44,701 nt of DNA. Origin: Bacillota bacterium (GTDB lineage Bacteria; Bacillota_I; Bacilli_A; RF39; UBA660). Positions 31,994 through 42,900 of this stretch are shown here, in pieces. A program made the position numbers and the translations under genes. The notes under the pieces were generated by a model that saw only the letters and a program-made list of their open reading frames with translations, did no database searches and had not been told where the DNA came from. The stretch is taken from assembly GCA_023430885.1 (NCBI GenBank), contig JAEYYH010000013.1:1-44701 (forward strand). Reading direction: 5' to 3'. The first letter of the stretch is position 1. The number at the start of each line of letters is the position of its first letter.

Positions 31994-34622
31994 ATTTTTT
32001 TAATATTTCTTTAGCTCTAGCTTGTGCTGCAGCTAATCTTGCTATTGGTACTCTGTATGGAGAACATGAAACATAGTTAAGTCCTACTTTATGGCAGAAC
32101 TCAACGCTTGATGGTTCACCACCGTGTTCACCACATATACCAAGTTGAATGTCAGGTCTAGTTTGTTTACCAAGTCTAGCAGCCATTTCAACTAATTTAC
32201 CAACACCATTTTGATCTAATTTAGCAAAAGGATCATTTTCAAAAATTCCTTTATTATAATATTCATTTAAGAATTTACCAGCATCATCTCTTGAGAAACC
32301 AAATGTCATTTGTGTTAAGTCATTTGTTCCAAAACTGAAGAATTCTGCTTCTTTAGCAATTTCATCAGCAAGAAGTGCTGCTCTTGGAATTTCAATCATT
32401 GTTCCTACTTGATAATGCAATTTTACTTTAGATTCTTTAATAATTTTATCTGCAGTTTCTACTACAATATCTTTAACATATTTAAGTTCATTTACATCTC
32501 CAACAAGTGGAATCATAATTTCAGGAATTACTTTCTTTCCTTCTTTTTGAACATTAATTGCAGCTTCGATAACTGCTCTTGTTTGCATTCTAGCAATTTC
32601 TGGATATGTAACTGCTAAACGGCATCCACGATGTCCCATCATTGGATTAAATTCTTTTAAAGATTCAACACGTGTTTTTAATGCCTCAAAAGTCATACCA
32701 AGTGCTTTTGCAAGTGGTTTGATTTCTTCATCTGTATGAGGTAAGAACTCATGCAATGGTGGATCCAAATAACGAATTATAACAGGTAATCCAGCCATTT
32801 CTCTAAATAAGCCTTCAAAGTCACTTCTTTGATATGGAAGTACTTTTTCTAGTGCAGCTTCTCTTTGTTCTACTGTTTCTGAAGAAATCATTTGACGGAA
32901 AGCAAAAATTCTATCTTCTTCAAAGAACATATGCTCAGTACGGCATAATCCAATACCTTCTGCTCCATATTTATGAGCAGTTGCAGCATCTTTTGGAGTA
33001 TCAGCATTAGCTCTTACACCAAGTACTTTTACGTCATCAACTAATTTCATAAATTTCTCAAAGTCGCCACTTATTTCAGGTTCAACAGTTTTGATCTTAA
33101 CACCATATACATTACCTGTAGACCCATCTAAAGAAATATAGTCTCCTTCTTTAAATACCTGACCATCTTTTGTTTTTAATGTCTTAGCTGATTCATTTAT
33201 AGTAAGTTCACCACATCCTGAAACACAACATCTTCCCATACCACGAGCTACTACTGCAGCATGGCTTGTCATACCTCCACGAATAGTTAAAATACCCTCA
33301 GCATCATTCATACCTTCGATATCTTCTGGTGAAGTTTCAAGTCTAACAAGTATACATTTTTTACCATCTTTTTTTGCTTTAGAAACATCTTCAGCAGTAA
33401 AATAAATTTCACCTGTTCCAGCACCAGGAGATGCTGCAAGTCCGCTCGCTATTACTTTAGCTTCTTTTAAAGCTTTTTGTTCAAACATTGGATGAAGTAG
33501 TCCATCTAATTGCTTTGGTTCAACTTTAAGAAGAGCCTCTTCTTTAGATAACATTTTTTCTTCATATAAATCAACTGCTACTTTAATTGCAGCTTGAGCA
33601 GTTCTTTTTCCATTTCTTGTTTGAAGCATGAATAATTTACCTTTTTCAATAGTAAATTCCATGTCTTGCATATCTTTATAATGTTTTTCTAGAATATTTG
33701 CTGTTTCAACAAATTCTTTGTATACCTCAGGCATAACTTTTTCAAGAGTTTCAATAGATTGTGGAGTTCTTATACCTGCTACAACATCTTCTCCTTGAGC
33801 ATTTATTAAATATTCACCATATAGTTTATTTTCACCAGTTGATGGATTTCTAGTAAAGGCAACACCTGTACCTGAATCATCTCCTAAGTTACCATATACC
33901 ATTTCTTGAACATTAACTGCAGTTCCCCAAGAAGCTGGTATATCATTCATTTTTCTATAATAAATTGCTCTATCATTCATCCAAGATCTAAATACAGCCT
34001 TAACAGCTTCCATAAGTTGAACTTTTGGTTCTTGTGGAAATTCTTCCCCTGCTAATTCTTTATAAATATCTTTGAATTTAAAAGTAATGTCATACATATC
34101 ATCTGCATCTAAATCAGTATCAAATTTTGCATTCTTTGATTCTTTAAATTCATCTAAAACTCTCTCAAAAGATGATTTTGGATATCCTTTAACAACATCT
34201 GCAAACATTTGAATAAATCTGCGATATGAATCATATGTAAATCTTTTATTTCCTGTTTCTTTGGCAAATTCTACTGCTACTTCGTCAGTAAGTCCTAAAT
34301 TAAGAACAGTATCCATCATTCCTGGCATAGATGCTCTTGCTCCACTTCTTACTGATACAAGAAGTGGATTCTTTTTAGAACCAAATTTTTTTCCGCTTGC
34401 TTTTTCAAGAGCAGCTAGATGATCAAAAATTTGTCCCTCTACTTCTTTGTCAATCTTTTTTCCAGAATCATAGTATTTATTACAAGCTTCTGTTGTAATA
34501 GTAAATCCTCTTGGTACTGGAAGACCGATGCTAGTCATTTCTGCTAAATTAGCACCTTTACCACCTAATAAGTTGCGCATTTCCTTATTGCCTTCACTAA
34601 AGGCGTAAACATATTTTTCCAA
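31992..34622 (-). CDS. ppdK: Pyruvate, phosphate dikinase
   Basis: An 876-residue PPDK interconverting pyruvate + ATP + Pi and PEP + AMP + PPi, a PPi-linked glycolytic or gluconeogenic step common in anaerobes. The N-terminal ATP-grasp part has LLGGKGANLAEM and VSVRSGARASMPGMMDTVLN. The swivelling domain carries the phospho-His in GGMTSHAAVVARGMGR (near 450). The C-terminal TIM barrel has GLCRTEHMFF and the active-site Cys in GICGEHGGEPSS (near 830). The start is TTG at 34622 (MEKYVYAFSEGN), following GGGAGAG; no nearer ATG fits homology. Confidence 0.97.
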   Translation of the reverse strand: MEKYVYAFSEGNKEMRNLLGGKGANLAEMTSIGLPVPRGFTITTEACNKYYDSGKKIDKEVEGQIFDHLAALEKASGKKFGSKKNPLLVSVRSGARASMPGMMDTVLNLGLTDEVAVEFAKETGNKRFTYDSYRRFIQMFADVVKGYPKSSFERVLDEFKESKNAKFDTDLDADDMYDITFKFKDIYKELAGEEFPQEPKVQLMEAVKAVFRSWMNDRAIYYRKMNDIPASWGTAVNVQEMVYGNLGDDSGTGVAFTRNPSTGENKLYGEYLINAQGEDVVAGIRTPQSIETLEKVMPEVYKEFVETANILEKHYKDMQDMEFTIEKGKLFMLQTRNGKRTAQAAIKVAVDLYEEKMLSKEEALLKVEPKQLDGLLHPMFEQKALKEAKVIASGLAASPGAGTGEIYFTAEDVSKAKKDGKKCILVRLETSPEDIEGMNDAEGILTIRGGMTSHAAVVARGMGRCCVSGCGELTINESAKTLKTKDGQVFKEGDYISLDGSTGNVYGVKIKTVEPEISGDFEKFMKLVDDVKVLGVRANADTPKDAATAHKYGAEGIGLCRTEHMFFEEDRIFAFRQMISSETVEQREAALEKVLPYQRSDFEGLFREMAGLPVIIRYLDPPLHEFLPHTDEEIKPLAKALGMTFEALKTRVESLKEFNPMMGHRGCRLAVTYPEIARMQTRAVIEAAINVQKEGKKVIPEIMIPLVGDVNELKYVKDIVVETADKIIKESKVKLHYQVGTMIEIPRAALLADEIAKEAEFFSFGTNDLTQMTFGFSRDDAGKFLNEYYNKGIFENDPFAKLDQNGVGKLVEMAARLGKQTRPDIQLGICGEHGGEPSSVEFCHKVGLNYVSCSPYRVPIARLAAAQARAKEILKK

Positions 34623-34654
34623 CTTTATCTCTCCCTCTATTGTTGTACGCTCTC

Positions 34655-34663
34655 ATTATACCA
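34655..34663 (-). promoter_or_regulatory. Extended -10 promoter of ppdK
   Basis: TGGTATAAT on the minus strand (-10 box at 34655-34660); no clear -35, as usual for extended -10 promoters. Confidence 0.55.
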
Positions 34664-34691
34664 AAGAAGACAATAAAAAAAAATGATATTG

Positions 34692-35312
34692 TCACTTTTT
34701 TACACTTTTTTCTACTTTATTATATTTTTCCTTATCATAATGCATAACCTTGTCTAAATAACATTTACCACATAAAGATTCATAACTAACATTATTTTCC
34801 TCATCTATAGCAACTTGATCACCATCAAATACAAATTTACCATTAATTTTTCTTGCATTGAATCGTGCTTTTTTACCACACCTGCAAATTGTTGGTAACT
34901 CAGTAAATTCATCTGCAACTTCTAATAATCTTTTACTTCCGGTAAAAAGATTTGTTTTAAAATCTGCCTTTAAACCATAACAAATTACAGGTATATCATA
35001 TTCCTTGGTAATAATAAATAATTCAAACACTTGATCTCCAGTTAAAAATTGTGCCTCATCAACTAAAATACAACTAATTTTTTTAAAATATTTTTTAGTC
35101 TTTTTTATAACTGATTCACTAGGTCCAACTAATTCATCAACCTTTCTTTCAAGACCAATTCTTGAAACAATATTAGTGCCGCCTTTTGTATCTATAGAAG
35201 ACTTAATTATAATTACTTTCTGGTCTCTTTCTTCATAATTATAAGCTGTTTGTAAAATCATTGTACTTTTTCCGCAGTTCATTGCGCCATATCTAAAATA
35301 TAATTTTGCCAT
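34692..35312 (-). CDS. tdk: Thymidine kinase
   Basis: A 206-residue type II thymidine kinase of the salvage pathway. Walker A GAMNCGKSTMIL near residue 8, Walker B CILVDEAQFLTGDQV near 80, lid region and C-terminal zinc Cys pairs (TICRCGKKARFN, SLCGKCYLD). ATG 35312 follows GAAGGGGA immediately after the stop of the recombinase gene, so they are coupled; the in-frame upstream Met at 35345 would overlap that gene. Confidence 0.95.
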   Translation of the reverse strand: MAKLYFRYGAMNCGKSTMILQTAYNYEERDQKVIIIKSSIDTKGGTNIVSRIGLERKVDELVGPSESVIKKTKKYFKKISCILVDEAQFLTGDQVFELFIITKEYDIPVICYGLKADFKTNLFTGSKRLLEVADEFTELPTICRCGKKARFNARKINGKFVFDGDQVAIDEENNVSYESLCGKCYLDKVMHYDKEKYNKVEKSVKK

Positions 35313-35313
35313 A

Positions 35314-36213
35314 CTATTTTCCCCTTCTTGCTCTTGGATGAGCATTTAAATATGTTCTTCTCAAATGTTCATTGGATACATGTGTATATATCCCAGTTGT
35401 TGATAAATCAGAATGTCCTAGTAATTCTTTTACTGTCATAAGATCTGCTCCCTCATTAAGCATATGAGTTGCAAATGTATGTCTAAGTACATGGGGAGTT
35501 AATTTTACATTAGTACCACTTTGTTTTAATATTTTTTTAACTAAGTATTCTATCCCTGATGTTGTAAGAACTTTACCATGCTGATTTAAAAATAAATAAT
35601 CACTTGGTTCTTTTAAATAATACTTCCTAGCATTATTTATATAATCTTCCAAATACTCTTTACACCTATCTCCATATAAAACATATCTTTCTTTAGACCC
35701 TTTACCTAGTATTTTAATCTTCTTATTAATAAAATCAATATCACCTATTTTAATACTTACAAGTTCACTAAGTCTAATACCTGTTGAATAAAACATCTCA
35801 ATAATTAAAACGTCTCTTTTACCTACTTTTTTAGTTTTATCTGGTGTATTAATAATATCCTCAAGCTCATTTGAAGTTAGATATACAGGTAATCTTAATT
35901 CTTTTTTAGGACTATTTATTAAGTTCATAGGATTGTTTTCTAGTACACCTTCATCAATTAAATAATTATATAAGCTATGCAAAGAACTAATATGTCTAGA
36001 TATTGATTTATTAGAGTATTTTTTTTCTTTTGATAAGTATACTAAGTATTTTCTTAAATCATTATAAGTTATATTACTAAATTTACTTAATTTATTATTC
36101 TTACAATAATTTAAAAATAAATATAAATCAATTGTGTAATTTTCAGTAGTTTCTTTAGAATATTTCTTTTCTACCTCTAAAAATTCAATAAAATCATCTA
36201 TATAGCCTTGCAT
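35314..36213 (-). CDS. Xer-type tyrosine recombinase (XerC/XerD-like)
   Basis: A 299-residue site-specific recombinase. An N-terminal SAM-like DNA-binding domain (FIEFLEVEKKYSKETTENYTIDL) precedes the catalytic domain with Arg in TGIRLSELVSIKIGD (near 150), Lys in GKGSKERYV, HVLRHTFATHML (near 241), GHSDLSTTGIYTH with the final His, and Tyr nucleophile at GIYTHV. Length and motifs fit chromosomal XerC/XerD, which resolve chromosome dimers at dif. Which of the two cannot be decided here. Its location beside the Rhs locus is probably chance, as tdk is coupled behind it. Confidence 0.92.
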   Translation of the reverse strand: MQGYIDDFIEFLEVEKKYSKETTENYTIDLYLFLNYCKNNKLSKFSNITYNDLRKYLVYLSKEKKYSNKSISRHISSLHSLYNYLIDEGVLENNPMNLINSPKKELRLPVYLTSNELEDIINTPDKTKKVGKRDVLIIEMFYSTGIRLSELVSIKIGDIDFINKKIKILGKGSKERYVLYGDRCKEYLEDYINNARKYYLKEPSDYLFLNQHGKVLTTSGIEYLVKKILKQSGTNVKLTPHVLRHTFATHMLNEGADLMTVKELLGHSDLSTTGIYTHVSNEHLRRTYLNAHPRARRGK

Positions 36214-36228
36214 ACTATCACCATATTA

Positions 36229-36234
36229 ATTATA
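36229..36234 (-). promoter_or_regulatory. -10 box of the Xer-tdk operon
   Basis: TATAAT on the minus strand, 16 bases before ATG 36213, with GGTGAT between; no convincing -35. Confidence 0.4.
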
Positions 36235-36257
36235 TCACAAACGTTTGTTCTTGAAAA

Positions 36258-36285
36258 CAAAAAAAGAGTTGTTAACTCCTTTTTA
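36258..36285 (-). terminator. Terminator after the chimeric remnant
   Basis: On the minus strand AAAAAGGAGTT pairs with AACTCTTTTT around loop AAC, followed by more T. It is almost the 3' end of the remnant gene at 36279-36386. Confidence 0.6.
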
Positions 36286-36386
36286 TTTTCTGCATTTCAT
36301 AGTCATCTTCTATATCATTATTTGTCTGTTCAAATATGGTATCACTTCCATCAAGAATAGACTGTAACTATCTTCCATTTACTATA
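36279..36386 (-). pseudogene. Decayed chimeric remnant: Rhs fragment joined to the tail of the 43790-type gene
   Basis: On the minus strand one frame reads VNGR*LQSILDGSDTIFEQ followed by TNNDIEDDYEMQKIKRS. The first part matches two separated pieces of the neighbouring Rhs protein (NGRQLQSITDGSN and IIFQQTNDN), with the stretch between them deleted and a stop in NGR-Q. The second part matches the C-terminus of the gene at 43790 (DIEDDYEMQKIKRF). At DNA level 36279-36319 and 43798-43838 differ at very few positions. It is a non-coding relic of recombination in this locus. Upstream of 36386 the frame is degenerate. Confidence 0.82.
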
Positions 36387-36483
36387 AATATATATAGGAT
36401 TATTACTGATCGAGTTGCTACTATATAGTTAGAGACTACTGGGACAGATTGAGTGTATTAAGAAGCAAGAATTATGAAAAGAA
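36387..36483. other. Degenerate stretch between remnant and terminator
   Basis: Together with the remnant this makes up the 300-base gap between the Xer gene and the small membrane protein. I see only stop-filled frames and no known RNA here. Confidence 0.5.
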
Positions 36484-36509
36484 AAAGAAGTTACTAATGT
36501 AACTTCTTT
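36484..36509 (-). terminator. Terminator of the Rhs-membrane protein unit
   Basis: AAAGAAGTTAC (36484-36494) pairs with GTAACTTCTTT (36499-36509), followed on the minus strand by TTCTTTT. Confidence 0.85.
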
Positions 36510-36513
36510 CAAG

Positions 36514-36987
36514 CTATTTGTCAATAACATAAACATTGCCTACTTTAATGTGTTTATAGTACTCTATCCTAATTTCAACACCATTTTCAATAGAATTTCC
36601 ATAGTATGAAAATTCTATTTTTTCATTCTTTTTATTGTGGCATATTATACCTTTTGAACCTGTATTTTCTGTATCACTTGTACTATCAACAGTGCACATA
36701 TCAGTTGTATATTTACCTTGTATGATATTAGGAATTTCCACAATAGTATAGGTACTCATATAAAGTGTTGTTGATATAATTAAATAAAAGAATAACTGAG
36801 ATAAGAGTTCATATATCTTTCTATTATTTTTAAAATGTTCATTAAAACTTTTTTCTATCTTATCGTAATTTATAATAGTTTCACCTTTTAAATACTTTTT
36901 AATCAGTTTCACTACCATAAATATCGATAATAGCAACATAAAAATATATGAAACAAGTGATTCTATTATCATGTAAGTTAAGCCCAT
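36514..36987 (-). CDS. Small membrane protein directly behind the Rhs gene (candidate immunity protein)
   Basis: A 157-residue protein of unrecognised family. Two membrane segments (about residues 8-30 and 62-82) flank a basic cytoplasmic loop, and the C-terminal 70 residues, with two cysteines (DMCTVDS, GIICHNKK), form a small outer-face domain. It starts six bases after the Rhs stop with a very strong AGGAGGTGAT site and shares its terminator. A gene in this position behind an Rhs tip is usually an immunity protein, and a membrane location would suit a membrane-acting toxin. This role is inferred from context only. Confidence 0.72.
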   Translation of the reverse strand: MGLTYMIIESLVSYIFMLLLSIFMVVKLIKKYLKGETIINYDKIEKSFNEHFKNNRKIYELLSQLFFYLIISTTLYMSTYTIVEIPNIIQGKYTTDMCTVDSTSDTENTGSKGIICHNKKNEKIEFSYYGNSIENGVEIRIEYYKHIKVGNVYVIDK

Positions 36988-36993
36988 TTTAAA

Positions 36994-39900
36994 TCACCTC
37001 CTATAACTACATGCATTTGCCAAACTTGAACCATTACTATATTTTATTGGGCTTATAAGTCCATCAACCCAATTATTAATATAGTTTCTATAACCATTTG
37101 TTGTTGAAGAAAATAAATTACTAGTTATTTGAGATATGATTCCTTTTGTAATTACTCTTGTACTCATGTTTTTAGCGGTACTATTAGCCAATTTTTTTAA
37201 ACCTGAATTAAATATTGCTGAAGCACTATTTCTACCACTAGTTATACTAGGTAATTTAATATCTACATAACCCGCTAAACCACCTAAAGTAGTATCTATA
37301 CCAACATTTCTTATAAATTTACTAAACGTTAAGTCTTTATCAACAGTGATTTTATTCAATCCTTGAGTTACAACTGAAGAAGAAAATCCCGATAGCGCCC
37401 CAAATATTACTGGACCACCAGTAATTAAACCAAATGCTCCAACGCCACCACCTATCGCGCTGCCAACATAAGTTTGCCAAGAAGAAATTTTAAAATCCCA
37501 ACTATAAACACTAGTAACTATATCTGCTACTAACTGTCCAGCAACTCCAGCCACAAATCCTACACCAAATATAATCAATGGTATTGGTATTGTTCCGTCT
37601 GAATCTGTCATATTAATAACATTATTATTTGCATATGAATAAGCATTATGTGTTAGTATACCAACTGAAGTACTTAAATATCCGTCAGCATTTATAAACC
37701 TACCCCACTCTTGGTTATAATACCTAGAGTTAAGATAATACATACCTATTTCACTATCGTAATAGTATGATCTATATCTAAATGGGTTTACGAGTGCTAT
37801 GTTAGTACTATCTGTTATGATATTACCATTTGTATCTTTGATCCTTAAGATATTACCCCATGAGTCATATTCATATTTAGCAAGTAAGTTAAAGCTATCA
37901 TCCATGATGCCTGTTATATCATTTTGAATATTCTTTTCATAGTAATAAATATCATTATTATATTTAAGTCCTATGACATTATCACTTGCATCATATATAT
38001 AGTATATCATATTATCATTTGTCTGCTGAAATATAATATTACTTCCTTGCAACTTATAATTAGTTGTTACTCCATTTACTGTTTTAGAAGTTCTTATACC
38101 ATCTTCATTATATTTATATAAATATGTATTACTGCCATCAGTAATAGACTGTAACTGTCTTCCATTTGCCCAGTTAAGTGTTTTAGTACCTATTGTAAGT
38201 GGATTACCAATAGAATCATAAGTAATAGCATCACTATTATAATTAGTTAACTGGTCTGTTCTAGTCGTACTATAAGTATAATTATCTTCATCTATTAATG
38301 TTGTTGTATTATATGTATAGTACTTTTTAGATAATATATTACCACCATTATCGTATGTATACTCAGTTGTTTTATTATTTACTAAATCATCTTCTTTAAT
38401 AAGCTGATTTATATCATCATAGTAATACTTATTAGTTAGAACATCATTAGTTTTAACTTCTGTTATGTTTCCTAAAGTATCATAAGTATATTCATAGGTA
38501 TTATTACCTGTTTCTATCTTCTTTATTGATGTAGTAGTTTTATCACTATTTATATCCTCATAAGTATAATTAGTAGAGTATGTACTATTATCTTGAGTAT
38601 TTTTATAAGTAGTGTTATTTACTCTAGATAAATTATCATAAGAATATGATACTTCACTTGATAAGTTATTAGTTACTTTAGTAACCTTATTATCATTATC
38701 ATAAACATAGTTATTACTATATTTAATATTATTTAAAATATATTCTAATTTATTAATATTACTTTTTGTATCATAACTATAATTTATTTTAAAGTTATTA
38801 TCTTGATTTATTTCTAATAATCTTTTAGATATATCATATTTATAATATGTATTTGTATTATTATAACTATCTTTTGATACTGCTAAATTATTCATATTAT
38901 CATATAAATAATTTATTGTTCCTGTTTCATTAGTTACACCTGTAACTCTATTAAATGAGTCATAAGTATATGATGTTACATCACCATTACCATATGTTCT
39001 ACTTAAATAGTTTCCGTTATTAGCAGCATATGTATTTGTTACAAGTAATGTATCATTTACATATATATTTGTGTTGTTACCAAATACATCATAATTAAAT
39101 GTATAAGCTAAATTATTATAATTAATAGTGCTTAATTTATTATTACTATATGTGTAATTATTAGTATGATTAGAACTTGTTACACTTGTTAAGTTATGAT
39201 TTACATCATATAAATAATTAGTACTTATACTATTTGGATTAGTTATACTTGAAACAAGACCTTTATCATTATAAGAATAATTTGTTGTGTTTTCTTTTTG
39301 ATCAGTCATGCTTGTTAAAAAGTCACCTGTATCATCATAAGTTGCACTTGTTTCAATGTATTTAGTACTTGCATCTACTTTTTCTAAATACCATTTCTGT
39401 GCTACAGAGTTATTACAATCATAAGAATTTACATTAGCATCGTTTGCTAAGCTATTGTCATATACATCTACACATTTATTAGCATAGCTTGCTTTAAATG
39501 AAAAACTACCGTCTGATTGTTTAATCATTGCATATTGCTGTGCTACAGTGTGATTTCTAGTATATATTTGGACATTTGCATAGTTATCAGTTGATCCACC
39601 ATATATATCTAGTGCTTTGCCTGTATTATTATGGATTATTTCATAATAACCATTAGATTGCTTTTCTATAGTCCATATATCTTTATTGCTTGCTTGGACA
39701 ACATTTCTAGTAGGTGCACCTAAATAATAATTTGTAGTATTTCTTCTAATATAATACTGTCCTTCTACTATTTCATCTATAGTATTTTTTGGAGTAATAG
39801 TTACTTTTGTATTATTTCCCTTAGTATCATAATTAAGAGAATATGTTAAGTCATATGAAGTTCCTTTTATGATTCTATTTTTATATATACTATCGTATTC

Positions 39901-42900
39901 ATAAGTATATTTAGAACCATTGGTTGTTGTTGATGACATTAATTGATTTTTATTATCATATTTAAATGTACTATTTTGTTTTGATAAATCACTACTACTT
40001 ATTAAGTTTCCATTAGCATCATAAGTATAAGCATTGCCACTTATGTCTTTAAACATATTAATATCATCAAATAAAATATAATTGCTATTGTAATAGAAAC
40101 TTAGATATATTGTAAGTGACTTTATTGGTTTTGTTATATTTATTTCTTTTGAAAAATACTGCCATTCTGTTGTTAATGATGTGAAATATACACCATCCCA
40201 AACCGAAGTTCCATCAGTATAATTTATAAGAATAGGTATTTTTGTTTCTGAACTATTATTATTACCATTAGGTACTCCTCTAGATTTTATATAACCATTC
40301 AATAAGTAAGTATCCCCTGTATTACCATTTACTTTTACTTCTTGATAGAAAGTTTTTCTTTGATTATATTCACCATTAATATTCAATACATTGTTATTGT
40401 CAACTACAATACTTTTATCTGTATTTGCATTAATAGAACTAGGTGTCCAAAAAGACGTTCCACTATCAAAACTTGAGTTATTTAACATATTATAAGGATT
40501 AGCTACTTCTCCTTCTTCTAATTGGACTTCATCGTAGTAAACATCACCAGTATACATTTTCATTCCTAAAACTAAATTTGCTGCATCTGATTTTGCATTA
40601 CTTTCAAGAGTAAAAGTATATGAGTATGATTTCCACTGGTTATTAGTATCCATTCTATCAATACGTTTTGTTACTAAATTACCATTTGCATCATCATAAT
40701 AAATTATTGCTATTGCTCCTGCATCAGCATAATCACTGTTTTTTGTTATTATATTTGTTTTAACTTTAAATGATAATGTATATGTTTTACCACGTTTTAA
40801 AACCATGCCTTGATTAAAAAGTGGATATGCTGTTAAACTACTGGCGCTTGAACATTTTAAACTACGGTTTCCTAATGTTTTTTCGCTTGTATTATAGCCA
40901 CATGTTCCATTTGTATATCCCCAGTTTTGTAAAGTCCATAATGTATCAAGTTCAAAACTACTATTACTAATTTTATTTGTTACTGGCTTAATATAATTAC
41001 TCTCTGATGTAAGTTTATTAGTACTAGCACCTGTTGTTCCATAATTATATACATTACCATATCTTTCACTAGTTGGACTACTACTTGTTACACTAGTTGT
41101 CCTACCTAATGTATCAAAAAGATATATAGTTGATATACCAGTATTATCAGTAACCTTTGTAGCATATTCTAAATAATTTATGCTAAGTGTATTTCCTAGT
41201 GTGTTATCAGTTCCATATTGTTTAATACTTTTTACTCTGGAAGCTGAACCTGAATAATATTCATATGCAAGTTTACTATTATCAGTTCCTGTTATGCCTG
41301 ATAGTAAATTATTTATATATGAATAAGTTGTTGTTGTACTATCTAAATAACTTATAGTTGTTAAGTTAGTTCCTGTATAACCATAATTTATTTGTTCACT
41401 AACATTATTGGTTATATTAGTAAGTAAGTTATTATTGTAAGTTAACGTTAAATTTTTACTAGCACCATCGGTTATTCCTGTTATATAACCATTGGTATAA
41501 GTTATATTTATTTGATTACTGTTTGTATCGATTATTTTTGTCAGTTTATAAATACCACTATTATTTGTAAACTCACTTTTATTACCAGCTTTATCTGTCA
41601 TTGTGAAGATAGAACCGGATAGTGTAAGTGTTAAATTAAGCCCATCTTCATCATTATATACTGTATCACTTTGTTTATTAAAATAGTGGGCTGTTCCATC
41701 TTCATCTATGTATTTAGCATAAGGTATGGAACCTATGGTAACCAGCTGTACTGTTTGGTTATAATTTAATCTAAAACCATTACCATAACCTATATTAATA
41801 TTTTTATCATTGGTATTATAGGTATGATATATAGCTGCTGGTAATAAGTTACCTGTAGTACTTATGTCATTATGTGTAAGTACTAAGTTACCATTATAGT
41901 TATTAGTATTCACTGTACTATTTCCTATAGTACTAGTTTGATATGTCATATAATCTTCAAGACCAGTTTGATTTCTATAAACAATGGTTATTATTGGTCT
42001 TGCTGAAGCATAACCTGCAGCGCAGTCTGATGAAAAGAAATAAGCATCTGGTCTAGAACCCCAGCTAGCTTCATTTTTTTCTTTTATCATTACCCCATAG
42101 TTATTACCTGTTACATACCAGTCTCTTACAATACTAGTTATATTAAAGTTATAAGATTTAATTGGATTAGCAGTATCATATCTATATACTGCATAATCTG
42201 TTATCTTTGAATCAAAACTATTAGTATTAGAATAGTATGCATTATATCCATTCCAATCTGTTGTCATTTTATGAACATCAAATTCTATTTCACTTGTTGG
42301 ATATGCATACCCAAGTGTATGTGTTGGATAACTTGCTATATATAGTCTTGCTTGTACTATTTGATCACCTGATGTTAAAGTAGGCAAATTAAACTTAATT
42401 AGAGCCCTACCAGAGGCATGATTCATACTTGCAAAGGAACTATTACCTATTCTAAGTAAATCGGCATTAACACGAGTAGAAGCGCTATTATTGGCGTCTC
42501 CACTATAAACAAATGTATCATCAATTTGAGTATAATCCTGACTTGTAGTAATTGAAGGATCAATTACTATTGGATAAGCTCTACTTTTATCATTAATCCA
42601 TTCTTTATTTGGAATTAAAGTTATTTTATATTTATTCTTTTCTTTTGTTATATTAACTTCTATATCACTAGAATAAACTCCATTATCATCATACATGAAA
42701 AGTGAATCTATATAATAAACTACCTCTCCTGTTTTAGGGTTCACTATATTGATAGAATTATCTTCATTTTTGACTACTTCTAAATCACCTACATCATAAG
42801 TAAATGTTAGTTCCTGTTCTAACGCTTCTTTATAGTAAGCTATTATACTTTCTTTTACAGATGAACCACTATTATCATATCTCAAAGTAATCCCATCTAA

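Noticed and set aside
34669..34689. GACAATA...TATTGTC inverted repeat between tdk and ppdK
   Set aside because: The T run lies in the loop and not after the stem, so it does not look like a terminator; left unassigned.
38000..39350. Dense short DNA repeats
   Set aside because: They are in-frame YD repeats of the Rhs protein, not an array or satellite.
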